From the NCBI GenBank assembly GCA_037962975.1, contig JAYKXN010000233.1:1-64000 (forward strand): a DNA stretch of 64,000 nucleotides, given 5' to 3'. The notes beneath the pieces were generated by a model, which worked only from the letters and a program-made list of their open reading frames with translations, did not search any database and was not told where the DNA came from. Source of the stretch: Clitoria ternatea (lineage: Eukaryota > Streptophyta > Magnoliopsida > Fabales > Fabaceae). A program made the position numbers and the translations under genes. Shown here one piece after another: positions 12,540-22,759 of the stretch (its first letter is position 1; every line of letters starts with the position of its first letter).

Positions 12540-13350
12540 ATTCCGTAAGGAGGCAGAATAGCCTCTTAGGAATTTCAAAGAAATTGGATTCCGTAAGGAG
12601 GCGGAGTAGCCTCTTAGGAATTTTAATGAGATTGGATTCCGTAAGAAGGCGGAGTAGCCTCTTAGGAATTTCAATGAAGTTGAATTCCGTAAGGAGGCGG
12701 AGTAGCCTCTTAGGAATTTCAAAGGAATTGGATTCCGTAAGAAGGCGGAGTAGCCTCTTAGGAATTTTAATGAAACAGATTCCGTAAGGAGGCGGAGTAG
12801 CCTCTTAGGAATTTTAATGAGATTGGATTCCGTAAGAAGGCGGAGTAGCCTCTTAGGAATTTCAATGAAGTTGAATTCCGTAAGGAGGCGGAGTAGCCTC
12901 TTAGGAATTTTAATGAGATTGGATTCCGTAAGAAGGCGGAGTAGCCTCTTAGGAATTTCAATGAAGTTGAATTCCGTAAGGAGGCGGAGTAGCCTCTTAG
13001 GAATTTCAAAGGAATTGGATTCCGTAAGAAGGCGGAGTAGCCTCTTAGGAATTTCCATGAGGTTGGATTCCGTAAGAAGGCAGAGTAGCCTCTTAGGAAT
13101 TTCCAAGGAGTTGGATTCCGTAAGAAGGCGGAGTAGCCTCTTAGGAATTTCATTGAAGTAAATTCAACAATGAGGCGGAGTAGCCTCTTAGGAACTTCAA
13201 AGAAGTAGGATTCCGTAAGGAGGCGGAGTAGCCTCTTAGGAATTTCATTGAAGTAAATTCAACAATGAGGCGGAGTAGCCTCTTAGGAACTTCAAAGAAG
13301 TAGGATTCCGTAAGGAGGCGGAGTAGCCTCTTAGGAATTTCAAAGAAGCA
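12540..13350. repeat. 48-bp tandem array (about 17 units)
   Basis: Units begin ATTCCGTAAGRAGGCGGAGT, repeat every 48 bp with few changes and contain AGCCTCTTAGGAATTTC. Since 48 is divisible by three, long ORFs appear on both strands as 16-residue peptide repeats. Such ORFs on both strands of an LTR element's untranslated region are most simply by-products. One unit is shortened near 12770, and two units at about 13155-13270 have a variant ATTCAACAATGAGG start. Confidence 0.9.
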
Positions 13351-13530
13351 CAATTTTACAAGTGTTGAACTTACTTGAACTTGTTGGGTAGTGCTTGAGT
13401 TTGTTGCTCATGTACTCCGTAAAACATTGGTAGTTAGGCGGAGTCAAGCTTTGGATGGAGTGTTCATCCTTTTGAACTTGGACCGGAGTGTAACTCCTGA
13501 TCAAATGAGAATTGTTGAATCCAGGATGGC

Positions 13531-13897
13531 TATGGTGCAGCATATAGCTTGTGACACCAATTCTTCCTGTAAGAATTTTGTTGGTTCTTACCCTTGAGAT
13601 AGTATGGTGCAGCATATAGCTGTGACACCAATTGTTCCTGCAAGAAATTGGTTGAACCTTTGAGGCGGTATGGTGCAGCACATAGCTGTGACACCAATTG
13701 TTCCTGCAAGAAATTGGTTGAACCTTTGAGGCGGTATGGTGCAGCATATAGCTGTGACACCAATTCTTCCTGCAAGAAATTGGTTAAACCTTTGAGGCGG
13801 TATGGTGCAGCATATAGCTGTGACACCAATTCTTCCTGCAAGAAATTGGTTGAACCTTTGAGGCGGTATGGTGCAGCATATAGCTGTGACACCAATC
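13531..13897. repeat. 66-bp tandem array (about 5.5 units)
   Basis: Units of the form GCGGTATGGTGCAGCATATA, then GCTGTGACACCAATTCTTCC and GCAAGAAATTGGTTGAACC, repeat every 66 bp. The unit length is again a multiple of three and gives spurious ORFs on both strands. Confidence 0.9.
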
Positions 13898-14126
13898 CTT
13901 TCCCCCCAAGGAGTTTTTATTGACTCCGTTTGCGAAGCGTTGTTGCATGTTGGTTGATCTTTATGGAATAAAGAGTTATGCATCTGTGCTTCAGTTTTGG
14001 AGCCGTTGTCTTATCTGCATGGGAACAAGTTCTTCCATGGATAATCAATTCAAAGTTAGAGTGAAGATTGAATGCAGGAAAGCATTTAATAATCTGTTCA
14101 GCGTGATCAATATTGAGGTCGGATTG

Positions 14127-14400
14127 GGGAAGTGTATCTCAATCGTAAGAGTACGGATTGAGTCTTCAAAGACTTCCATCATAAGGATGATGATGGGAAT
14201 TGTCCGCACCAGGAGTTACCTCATCAACTCACAGAATATGTGATTGAGAGCATCCGTCCTGGGGAAGTGTATCTCAATCGTAAGAGTACGGATTGAGTCT
14301 TTAAAGACTTCCATCATAAGGATGATGATGGGAATTGTCCGCGCCAGGAGTTACCTCGTCAACTCATAGAATATGTGATTGAGAGCATCCGTCCTGGGGA
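14127..14400. repeat. 134-bp direct duplication plus partial third copy
   Basis: The segment starting GGGAAGTGTATCTCAATCGT near 14127 is repeated almost exactly 134 bp later (near 14261), and a third copy begins near 14395 before diverging. Confidence 0.85.
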
Positions 14401-14659
14401 AATTAGTCTCAATCGTTCTTCTTCAACCGGTGTTGGATTTCACTCATTCACCAGCCTTCAAATAGGTTCGGTGCAATCCTACTACCCATTTCCTGAGGTT
14501 CGGTTTAATCCTACAACTCAGGTCTTCACCGACGTTCGGCCAAACCTACTAGTCGTACTCGGAGTTCGGTTCAATCCTACAATCCGAGCCTTCAACACGG
14601 GGTTCAGATCAGGGCTCATCCTGAACCTACTGCGCCCGTTACTCGGGGTTCAGCACGGT

Positions 14660-14950
14660 TTTCTGTATGAACCGGCCTACTGCGCCCAAGCCTTCGCATG
14701 GGATTCGGTTTGTGGCCTTGAAAAAGGACCAGCCCTACAACCCATGTAGTCTTCGAATGGGGTTTGGTTTGTGGCCTTGAAAAAGGACCAGCCCTACAAC
14801 CCATGTAGTCTTCGAATGGGGTTCGGTTTGTGGCCTTTAAAAAGGACCAGCCCTACAACCCATGTAGTCTTCGAATGGGGTTTGGTTTGTGGCCTTGAAA
14901 AAGGACCAGCCCTACAACCCATGTAGTCTTCGAATGGGGTTCGGTTTGTC
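14660..14950. repeat. 59-bp tandem array shared with the autonomous element
   Basis: About five units contain CCTACAACCCATGTAGTCTT and TTTGTGGCCTTGAAAAAGGA at 59-bp spacing. The same unit in reverse orientation forms the array at 48142-48550. The flanking TTCGGT-rich segment (14400-14650) also matches 48550-48790, so the two elements share this 3' untranslated region. Confidence 0.9.
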
Positions 14951-15143
14951 CAGTTGTACCTTTGAAGAGGTTCATCGCTAACAACGGATACATTGTTAGG
15001 ATCATCCGTCCTGAAAGTATCTTGTCACAACAGTGTTGTGCATCGAATAAAATCATAAAGACAATGGGTGAATCATTTAGAGTATTTCATTAATTATGAA
15101 TTACAAAAAGAGAGAAAGAGAGATAAGCCAGGGTTATGACTCA

Positions 15144-15953
15144 TTAGACCTTCTTGGTAAAACCCGATCTGGATCTGCTCTTATCACTCCGTTGTAACGT
15201 TGGGGATTTCTCTCTTGCCGCTGTTGCTTCCAAGTGTATTTCAATACTCACATACTTGGATGCTTTCCTCTTGAATTCTTCGAAATTCACTAGAGGATTC
15301 TTTGCCAATGACATGGCAAAAGCAGAGCTTGGTTGCAAAGCTTCTATTGCTATGTGCAATTGAAGTGCTTCTACCAAGTTTGGAACAACAGCTGCTTCCT
15401 TGTGAAACCTCTTCAAGAAGTCCTTGAGAGTTTCATGCTCCCCCTGCCTAATCAGAGCCAAGGTATGAGATGTTCTGAGAATATCACTGGAGATGACAAA
15501 GTGGTCCATAAACGCTGTTGCCATTTCTTCCCATAAGTTAATGGAACCTGATGGTAGCTTCCTGAACTAGCTAAGGGCATCGTCAACAAGAGTCCGAGGG
15601 AACATCCTGCACATGACATCTTCATCTGCCCCCAGGTACATGGCTTCCCTTCAAATGTGGGATATTTGAATACTGGGGGGGGTAGAGGATTTTTCTCCCT
15701 CGGTTGTGTGATGTGTCCCCTTGATCAGAGACATGGCTCTCTCCTCCACGCTCTTTCTTTCGCGTTTCAATTCCATCAGTTCCTCCCTCAGCTTTCTTAT
15801 CATCTCATCCTTTAGATTCGGTGCTGAAACCTGCACCATTCTTCTTGAACTTTCCACAGGCGACTCGAGAGCTAAGTGCCTGTTCACTGGTTGTTCCTGG
15901 GCAGTGATGTCTTCCACGTGCCCATCTGGTTGGTTTCTCCTATTGCCTTCCAT
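15144..15953 (-). pseudogene. Truncated Ty3/gypsy gag
   Basis: The N-terminal part (15953-15651) starts MEGNRR and matches the gag start of the element at 42371, including a HVEDIT segment, RRMVQV and a charged KLREELMELKRER stretch. It then loses frame and about 75 residues relative to that homologue. Sequence encoding MYLGADEDVMCRMFPRTL resumes and meets TAG at a position that is tryptophan in the homologue. The last part (15524-15144) has the core gag segment with SHTLALIRQGEHETLKDFLK and ends near SGFTKKV. The zinc knuckle and all of pol are absent. It is non-functional as a capsid gene but may keep cis-acting packaging sequence (inference). Confidence 0.9.
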
Positions 15954-16002
15954 AATAAGAGACCAGACTTCTTAAACGAGAAGTGGGAATAACTTTAACG
16001 GG

Positions 16003-16020
16003 TCCCACTGGGCGTGCCAA
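16003..16020 (-). other. Primer-binding site of the 11-17 kb element
   Basis: On the minus strand TTGGCACGCCCAGTGGGA follows the 5' LTR directly. It differs at one base from the site at 42309-42326 in the related element. The tRNA is not identified. Confidence 0.8.
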
Positions 16021-17159
16021 TGATCTGTCCTGAACCGGGGTCTAGAGATCTGGACTCAAGTCAGTCACAAACAGTATGGAAATACCGTATAGAAGATCGG
16101 ATATATGTGTATCCGGTATGAGTATCCGTTGTCCTTGAGCGAAGAGAGCGGACTGGGCGTCCTGGAGGTCCTTCACACCGACCTAACGCGTTAAAGTGGG
16201 CGAATGGTGGTGTCACATAAAATGTCAATCTGATACAAGGCTGTGATACACAGATACGAATACGGGGTATCCTTGTGTGTTATGGCGGAGTGTAGTGTAC
16301 TCTGGGGCGGTGTCACAGTCCGCCTGAAGGAGTCTTCTTTGTCTTGACCCGATTGGGGGTGGTACCTGTAATCGTTCTCCGACGCTCAAGTCAGTATTTC
16401 AGAATACTTTTAGACTTAGAAAGCAAATCTGAGAGAATTATGCAAGTAAGAAAGTGTAAGGTTTAGAATTGGGGGAGAGCCCTGTATACCTTTTTGCTGA
16501 GGTTTATATACCTGTCATTGGTGTTCCATTATTGGTAGGGCCCGTTCCTTGTTTTCTAGCATAAAGCAAGAAAGGCAGTGGGTCCCTGTGTCGTTCACGA
16601 GCACCGTTATTGTAGTAGGTATTTCCACTTACTTGGGAAGCGTGAATGTTTTATTATTTTATTGTTATTACCCTTATTGCGTGACAGCGTGATTCCCATT
16701 ATTAACCTCTCAAGACAGAGTCAATCTCGTGTCGGGGTTGTGAGTATGGGCTCGCTATGCAGTATGGAAATTCAATATTCCGCCAGTATTGAGCCTATGG
16801 CTTGGCGGAGTAATATACATTGGCGGAGTTATGAGCCTTGGCGGAGTATCATGCCTAGGCGGAGTCATGACCCTTGGCAGGGTAACATGCCTAGGCGGAG
16901 TAACGTGCCTTGGCGGAGTTATGACCCTTGGCAAGGTAACATGCCTAGGCGGAGTAACATACCTTGGCGGAGTTACCTCCTTGGCGGAGTATCATGCCTT
17001 GGCGGAGTAACATGCCTTGGCGGAGTTACTTGCCTTGGTCGTATATACTCCGTATAGAAACAATTATAATGTATCTGAAGCGTACTTCCCTTGTTCGAAA
17101 TGCTGATCTGGCAAAGTATTAAAGCCATGCTCTTGGGGGCCGGTGTTATGACCGGATCA
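16021..17159 (-). repeat. Right LTR (5' LTR in element orientation)
   Basis: A 1139-bp partner of the left LTR. The minus-strand TATA-like GTATATAAAC is at 16502-16511, and the 18-bp GGCGGAGT minisatellite is at about 16798-17035. The conserved stretch ACTTGAGCGTCGGAGAA (minus strand) is shared with the LTR at 41505-42308 and probably belongs to the R/U5 region. Confidence 0.95.
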
Positions 17160-17667
17160 ATTATGTATATTAATATTTTAGATGTATGTTAATAAATTTG
17201 TTTAATAGATATTATCATAAATATATTTTTTTAAAATTACTTTTAGGTTAATTTAGGTTTTTGAAAATGTAAGGCTAAATTAGACCTCACAATTAGGCCT
17301 ATATCAATAAAGAAGTCATTTTTAAACTTTTAATATCATGAAACAGATTAGGTTAGGCCTCATAAAATCTAACTCACCCTAGCCTATTCTGACACTTAGT
17401 TAAAATGAATTAATTAACACTAGTCTGAAAAATAAACAGGTGGAAATATTATTATTAACACCAGGTACTGTTTTAAGCGGTGTTATTAACATTTACAATA
17501 CCAGGTACAAAATTAGCCGGTGTTATATATCGTTAGGTGACACTATATTTATAAAATTGCCATAATTTAATTTTTAACACTAGATTCCTAAATAACTGAT
17601 GTTAATTTTAGGTGTTAAAAGTATTTCTTTTTCAGTGGGGACAGAGGAGCTAGCATGAGCGCGCGTG

Positions 17668-17675
17668 TATATATA
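17668..17675 (+). promoter_or_regulatory. TATA box of the MYB gene
   Basis: TATATATA lies 62-69 bp before the first in-frame ATG, which would place transcription start near 17700 with a 5' UTR of about 35 nt. The candidate CACTA end at 17637 is only 30 bp upstream, so any proximal promoter elements would come from transposon sequence or be absent. Confidence 0.65.
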
Positions 17676-17736
17676 GAGTTGTTGGTTAGAGTAGAAGTTA
17701 AAGTTGTAGCTGAACAAAGTGGAAGCGTATAATCTG

Positions 17737-20524
17737 ATGATGGAAGAATCGTTTTCAGGCGTGAGGAAAGGCACATGGAGTAAAGTAGAAGATGATCTTC
17801 TGGAAGCTTGCATCAAACAATACGGCGAAGGAAAATGGCACCTAGTTCCCCAAAGAGCAGGTGCGTTTATCAAATAATCACTAAAATAAAACCAACGTTA
17901 TAAACTTGTTAATTTAGTACTAAGAGACTTAAGCATCTAGTCAAAAGTTGAATCCTGGTTAATCAAGAAATTTTATCCTACTGTCTTAAAGAGTTTTAAT
18001 TGTTTTGAACGATATGAAGGATCAATATAAACTTTTAGATTTTTCTATTTTTCCAACTCTGTTTCCCCAACTATAAACCAAACATCACCGAATAGAATTA
18101 GCCTACACTAATGACTACAATAGATCTACATAATCTCAATTCAAATATTTCCATCACACTTATTATTCTTGTTATAAAACAATCCATGTAAAAAATAATT
18201 TTTACATTTATTATTAAACTAACTAATATTTTTTTATATCAATTATAAAATAATCGATTTTGTATACGTTTGGTTATACAACTTGATTGGTCAAACCAAC
18301 CCCAAAAATAGATCCTATGGTCAAATGGAGTTTTGATTATATCGAACGGCATGAATGATCAATATCAACTCTTAAATTTTTAAATTTTCTTAACTCTGTT
18401 TTTCCAACTGAAAATTAAACAGACTATAAGTTTAGGGTTCAGGGTTCATAAAGTTTTTGGAGAGACAGGACCACCAAATGAGATCCAAATTCGTCACACA
18501 TCCCGGGCCGAGTTAGAAAAGACAAGAAGAAAAAAAAATGGTGGGCCATATAACGAGAAAGGAATATTATATATATACAGAATTGCACCCATGGTGGATC
18601 TTGAAATTAAGTGGTGGGAAAAGAAAAAAGAAAGGGTGGTTTATTGTACTATCCTCATGCCTCAATATTTTTTTTTCCCGATAATGAATATTTTATATAT
18701 TTATCTCTAGTTCTTGTTCCGACATCAAATAATTTATATATCACATTCATAATTACTGTTTTTTTTTTTGAAAAGTTTTATGCCACTCGATGAGACATGC
18801 GGGTGTTGCACCTAAAAGGAAATTGAAATAAAAAATAAAATAAATGATAGATGGATAGAAGGAGAAAAAATAAAAAGTGAGAGAGATCAATATTATATAC
18901 AAGAAAATTATCATGGTTGTTAAATGTGATGAAAAAAAGTATATATGTATATCATTAGGGTGTGAATATCTATCATTGTTTCATGTTTATATTTTCTTCC
19001 TTTTGTGTTTCTTGTCTTTCTCTATGAATGTATTCACCTGCGTGTCAAATTCATAGGAATGAATATAAAAAAAAGGATACCATTTTTTTATACTATTAAA
19101 AATATTATAATAATTAATAATGTACATGTGTCATTATGTTGGGCAGGGTTGAACAGATGTCGCAAAAGTTGTAGATTGAGATGGTTAAACTATCTTAGAC
19201 CAAATATTAAACGAGGAGAATTTAGTGAAGATGAGATTGATTTAATGATCAAATTGCATAAGCTTTTGGGAAACAGGTGCTTTTAACCATATATTTTAGA
19301 GATGTGCTATTTGTTGACAATATATTAATTTCATATTATATGAGTGAGTTGTTTGATAGTTAAAACGTCATATCCCACACACTTATGAGCACCTCTTACA
19401 ACCTCTTTGGTTGCTTTGAAAGTGAAAGAAAAAGCTTGGTTGAGAAAATAAAACTGATGTCACACTTAGGGACACCTCTTACAACCTGTTTGGTTGCTTT
19501 GAAAGTGTAAGAAGAATTTTGATTGAGAAAATAAAGTTGATGTGTGGAAGTTTTCTTATGTTTGGCAAGATTTGTTATATGCTATGAGAAATTTTTTTAT
19601 TGTGAGACTCATGCCTAAAAACTTTCACACACTAAGTGGTGAGAAAATAGGGGAGTGTTGTCAAAATTAAAATGATAGATTTGCTCAATATTACCTAACC
19701 TTATAAGTATTTAGATTCAAGCTAGTTCTTTTTTTAAATTTTGAAGCACCGTAACTTTATTTCTAAGTGAGGGTATTTTGAAAATTTACCTTATGTTCTT
19801 AGAAATATTTTTCTTGAAAGAGCAATAAATTTTGATGAGAATAAAAGTCTTATTTTTAAGAAAATTAAATGACAACCAAATATACTTTTAAATTTTCTTA
19901 AAAATTATTTTCCTGATTATTTCATTCATGTGAGTGTTGCAAGTAAAAACTCATTGAAGACCAAGTAAATATTAATTGACACAATTAATAAACTTTTCAT
20001 ATTCTTATGAGAAATTGTAGTTTCAATATTTTTAAAAAATCTATTTGTGTAGATGGTCGTTGATTGCGGGAAGACTTCCTGGAAGAACAGCGAATGATGT
20101 GAAAAACTATTGGAACACCTATATACGCAATCAAAGAAAAGAGAAGAATGTGAAGCAAAAGGTGATAGAAAATGTAAAATCCCATGAAGTGATAAAGCCT
20201 TTACCTCGAACTTTTAGAAAATCATCCTCTTACTTGGAAGAGAGATTCATTTCCCCAAATCATATTAAGTCCAATGTTGGTATCAATGAGGTAGGTACAT
20301 CTTCATCATCAACCAATTGGTGGGAAACCTTATTAAGTAACAAAGGAGACAATGAAGATAACATCACTTGCTCCTTATTAGGCGGGGTAGATCTTGAGGG
20401 GCCATTCATCACGGACCATTGGGATCAAGAATTTAATTCATCAATAACCATCAAAGATTGTGACTTTATTGGACAAGTTCAAATTTGGAACAATGTTCTT
20501 CTTGACGTAACCCATGAAGATTAA
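17737..20524 (+). CDS. R2R3-MYB transcription factor, anthocyanin-activator type (subgroup 6)
   Basis: Three exons with GT-AG borders: 17737-17860, 19147-19276 and 20053-20524. Together they give 726 nt, or 241 residues, with no internal stop. Residues 10-60 form R2 (W14, W34, W54) and 63-107 form R3 (F67 in place of the first W, then W86 and W105). The bHLH-interaction signature [DE]Lx2[RK]x3Lx6Lx3R is complete at D73-R92. ANDV (98-101) and KPLPRTF (133-139) are hallmarks of the PAP1/MYB75 and legume LAP1 group, which with bHLH and WD40 partners in the nucleus activates late anthocyanin genes. Intron positions match the usual R2R3 pattern. The C-terminus is acidic, as expected of an activator. 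The start is ATG 17737; a second ATG at 17740 removes only one residue. The gene looks functional; pigment control is inferred from the family. Confidence 0.93.
17861..19146 (+). other. MYB intron 1 with two MITE-like insertions
   Basis: The 1286-bp intron (GTGCGT...GGGCAG) carries two copies of the short dispersed repeat (17990-18085 and 18264-18425). It also has a G-poor tract with long T-runs (18670-18780). No other gene is seen. Confidence 0.75.
18264..18425 (+). repeat. Dispersed short MITE-like repeat, most complete copy
   Basis: It begins CGTTTGGTTATACAACTTGA and ends AACTGAAAATTAAACAGAC, with the shared core GGAGTTTTGATTATATCGAA and TGAATGATCAATATCAACTC. The inverted copy at 58025-58185 has the same order from GTTTGGTTTATAATTACG. 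GTTTGGTT- and AACCAAAC-like ends suggest a small TIR element. Confidence 0.6.
19277..20052 (+). other. MYB intron 2
   Basis: A 776-bp phase-2 intron (GTGCTT...TGTGTAG). It holds a local direct duplication: ACACCTCTTACAACCT(C/G)TTTGGTTGCTTTGAAAGTG-like segments occur at about 19388 and 19468. Nothing else is recognised. Confidence 0.8.
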
Positions 20525-21104
20525 TTTACAAAAAAAAATTATGGGCAATTAACTAGTGTACTTTAGACATACTCTTTATAATTAAGACAAATTTATATTG
20601 ACTCTATCTCTATGTAGTGAGATTGATTTCCTATTTGAAAAAAGGAGTCTTATGTGTAGACTTTGAGAAATAGTAAAATAGATAGTGTATTAAAAGAGAT
20701 TGCGTTAGTAATTTTAATTTGTTGATATATAGTATTAGGTTCCATTGTAGGCAAGGTTTAATTCACTCTTAATAAATAAATTTCTTTTAGTTTATAATCA
20801 TTTCTATCCTTTTAATAAGACTCTTATAGATTCCCTACCTTTTTATAAGATATTTTTTTAAAATTTTATAATGAGTATTTATTATTAATTACAATACCAT
20901 TGGGGTCATTTTAAAATTTGGTATGAAGTTATGACTTGTTTCAACTTTAAATTTATGAGACAACAATTAAGGATGAAATAATCAACTTGGGCCTATAACT
21001 TTATCGCTTACCACCATATTCTATATCATTATTGCTTTCATTCCTTCTTTGTCAAGTTTGTGTCAAACTGCATTTACTTGACTTAATCTTGTCAAGCATG
21101 CTTT
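20525..21104. other. MYB 3' flank, no gene seen
   Basis: AT-rich sequence. AATAAATAAAT near 20778 could serve as a polyadenylation signal. No ORF with a recognisable domain is present. Confidence 0.5.
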
Positions 21105-21518
21105 CACTACAAAAAGACAAATTGTCATTTACTAACGTATAAAATTATATAGTTGTTAGGATAACTTTTTTTAGCATAGAATTTAAGTAACAAAAAAAGT
21201 GTTACTATAGGTAATTCTAGGTCATGGTTATACACTCTTTATGTGTGGTGTCGCTAGCTACCAAAAAATGTTCAAGTTTTTTAAAAAGTAGGGTATTGTT
21301 AATCTGACTAGATATTACTCTTGTATGTGTTTCCATTTGAGTCCTCCTTGTGTCACAATTCATATTTCTAATTGGCCTTTATAATAACTAGCCGCCATTG
21401 TCAATTATGGATTACTCTTAATGACAATAATATGAATATAACTTCCTACTTTGCCTCACTTTACTCACTCAAGAGTTTACCTTAGGAAGTCAACATTTTC
21501 TCTATCAAGATTTAACAG

Positions 21519-22740
21519 TACTACTGGAAAACAAGCATTTAGCATGGAATTGTTATGTCAGAAACACAACTCTGACACTACATTGAGTTAGACACTTAAC
21601 CATTACCATAGGCTATGCTTTTATGCAACAACCATGATCACCACAAGAAAACCATAATCACTACAATTATGATCATGTTTAGGCTAATGACTACCTTTCT
21701 GTTGTGCTCGCCTAAGCTCAACCAATCGAGCCTGCATCTAGTCAAATTGTTCCATCCATGCTTTCACCGTATCATAATTTGGTATCTGAGCTCTCATCTT
21801 CTTCATCTCAGCCCGGAGTTACGTGCCACCTCAAGATCTGATCGAGACGATGAAGGACTGATGGACAAGGAAGACTACATCATTGATGTAGACGTGCGAT
21901 GAACATTAGAGATCAAGGAACTAGTGCCATGAAGATGACCATGGTTCTTTCCTCTAACAATGTCCATCCATAACCGCATTCTCCCATATCAAAGTCAAGT
22001 GACTTGCATGCAGCTTTAGTCTCGTCTAGCCATTGTCGGTACTCTTCATACCTATTAAAACTTTAAAAAGTATTATGAATGCATATATTTTAAAGTTAAT
22101 TACATTTGAAATGAAATTGGTGATGTATATAACTTATGGTAATCTCATGGTTTCAATGATCGACTCAGTCTTTGGTGCCCATACGACACGAGCATGTCAC
22201 CCAAGTGTGTCCTCCCTATATTCGTAAAGACGAGCTTTATATTTTACTTGTCCTCAGGTACAAACGTAATAGAATTCTCTAATTAACAAACAATATATAA
22301 AACATTAAAAGATAAATATTAAATGACCATCTCCTTCCTCATGATCAATCATCTAAAACATTTAAATATTAACAAATAATTATAAATAAATTTTGAGACA
22401 ACGTCAACCTCATTTTGCTTGTGAAGTGGTTCAACATTGGAAAACTTAAAGTTATTCACAACTTGGGATATGACAATTCTACTTGTCACTCCCCTAAATT
22501 TCACATCTTCATGTTCAGTCCAAACCCAGTAGTTAGGTTTAAAACCAAACTTGTACACAGGTGAAATGTAACCTCACTTTTATTTAAAATTTTATGGCGT
22601 CTACATCTCACACTCATACACCTTACACCACCATCTAAATCATAATAGGGTTTCTTTGTAGCCTTATTAGTAAACTCTCTAACCCCTTTAATACACTTAT
22701 TTGTCAAATCTCTCATATAGAGACAAACTTTATCATACAT
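21519..22740 (-). pseudogene. Degenerate CACTA transposon remnant (transposase-associated domain)
   Basis: Minus-strand frames at 22740-22500 and 22558-22349 together read VREFTNKA, then VRCRRHKILNKSEVTFHL and, in another frame, FKPNYWVWTEHED. This is the pattern of the transposase-associated domain (TAD) at the N-terminus of En/Spm tnp2 transposases, broken by a frameshift. The tnp2 core is missing. At the left edge, TACTACTGGAAAA (21519) resembles a CACTA terminus with a C-to-T change. A second CACTA-like end, CACTACAAAAAGAC, lies at 21105. All of this is too decayed to code for an active enzyme. Confidence 0.5.
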
Positions 22741-22759
22741 TCATCAATGACCCATCACA

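Larger units (their letters stand above)
11176..17159 (-). mobile_element. Non-autonomous Tat-type gypsy element, complete with TSD
   Basis: Two 1139-bp LTRs (TG...CA) bound a 5984-bp element flanked by ATTAT on both sides (11171-11175 and 17160-17164). Reading on the minus strand, the order is 5' LTR (17159-16021), PBS, gag remnant (15953-15144), 59-bp repeats, a 134-bp duplication, 66-bp repeats, 48-bp repeats, a G-rich tract and the 3' LTR (12314-11176). Most of gag and all of protease, RT, RNase H and integrase are missing. It shares LTR ends, PBS, gag start and the 59-bp repeat with the autonomous-type element at 41505, so it is a deletion derivative that would need enzymes in trans. Confidence 0.95.
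6439..17637. mobile_element. Candidate CACTA transposon with captured gene fragments
   Basis: The left end is CACTACAGAAAAT. The right end, reverse-complemented, is CACTGAAAAAGAAAT followed by ACTTTTAACACC, and the left end also has ACTTTTAA after an A-run. Both subterminal regions (6465-6785 and 17450-17637) are dense in CGGTGTTAA/TTAACACC motifs in opposite orientation, as CACTA subterminal repeats are. Inside lie a YchF-type exon fragment, other exon-like sequence and a nested gypsy element (11176-17159). No transposase is seen, so it would be non-autonomous. The weak points are that the right end reads CAGTG rather than TAGTG and that the 3-bp flanks (GAA and GGG) differ. It may instead be two separate pieces. 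Confidence 0.45.

Noticed and set aside
12434..13353. Long ORFs on both strands with SVRRRSSLLGIS- and KFLRGYSASLRN-type peptide repeats
   Set aside because: They are translations of the 48-bp tandem array in an LTR element's non-coding part. Unit length divisible by three keeps frames open on both strands.
13530..13983. Repeat peptides such as YAAPYRLKGSTNFLQEE and the plus-strand CDTNSSCKKLV repeats
   Set aside because: Artefacts of the 66-bp array. No start context, domain or selection signal supports coding.
12540..14950. CRISPR array
   Set aside because: The repeats are contiguous tandem units without unique spacers, in a plant retroelement. There are no cas genes and the organism is eukaryotic.
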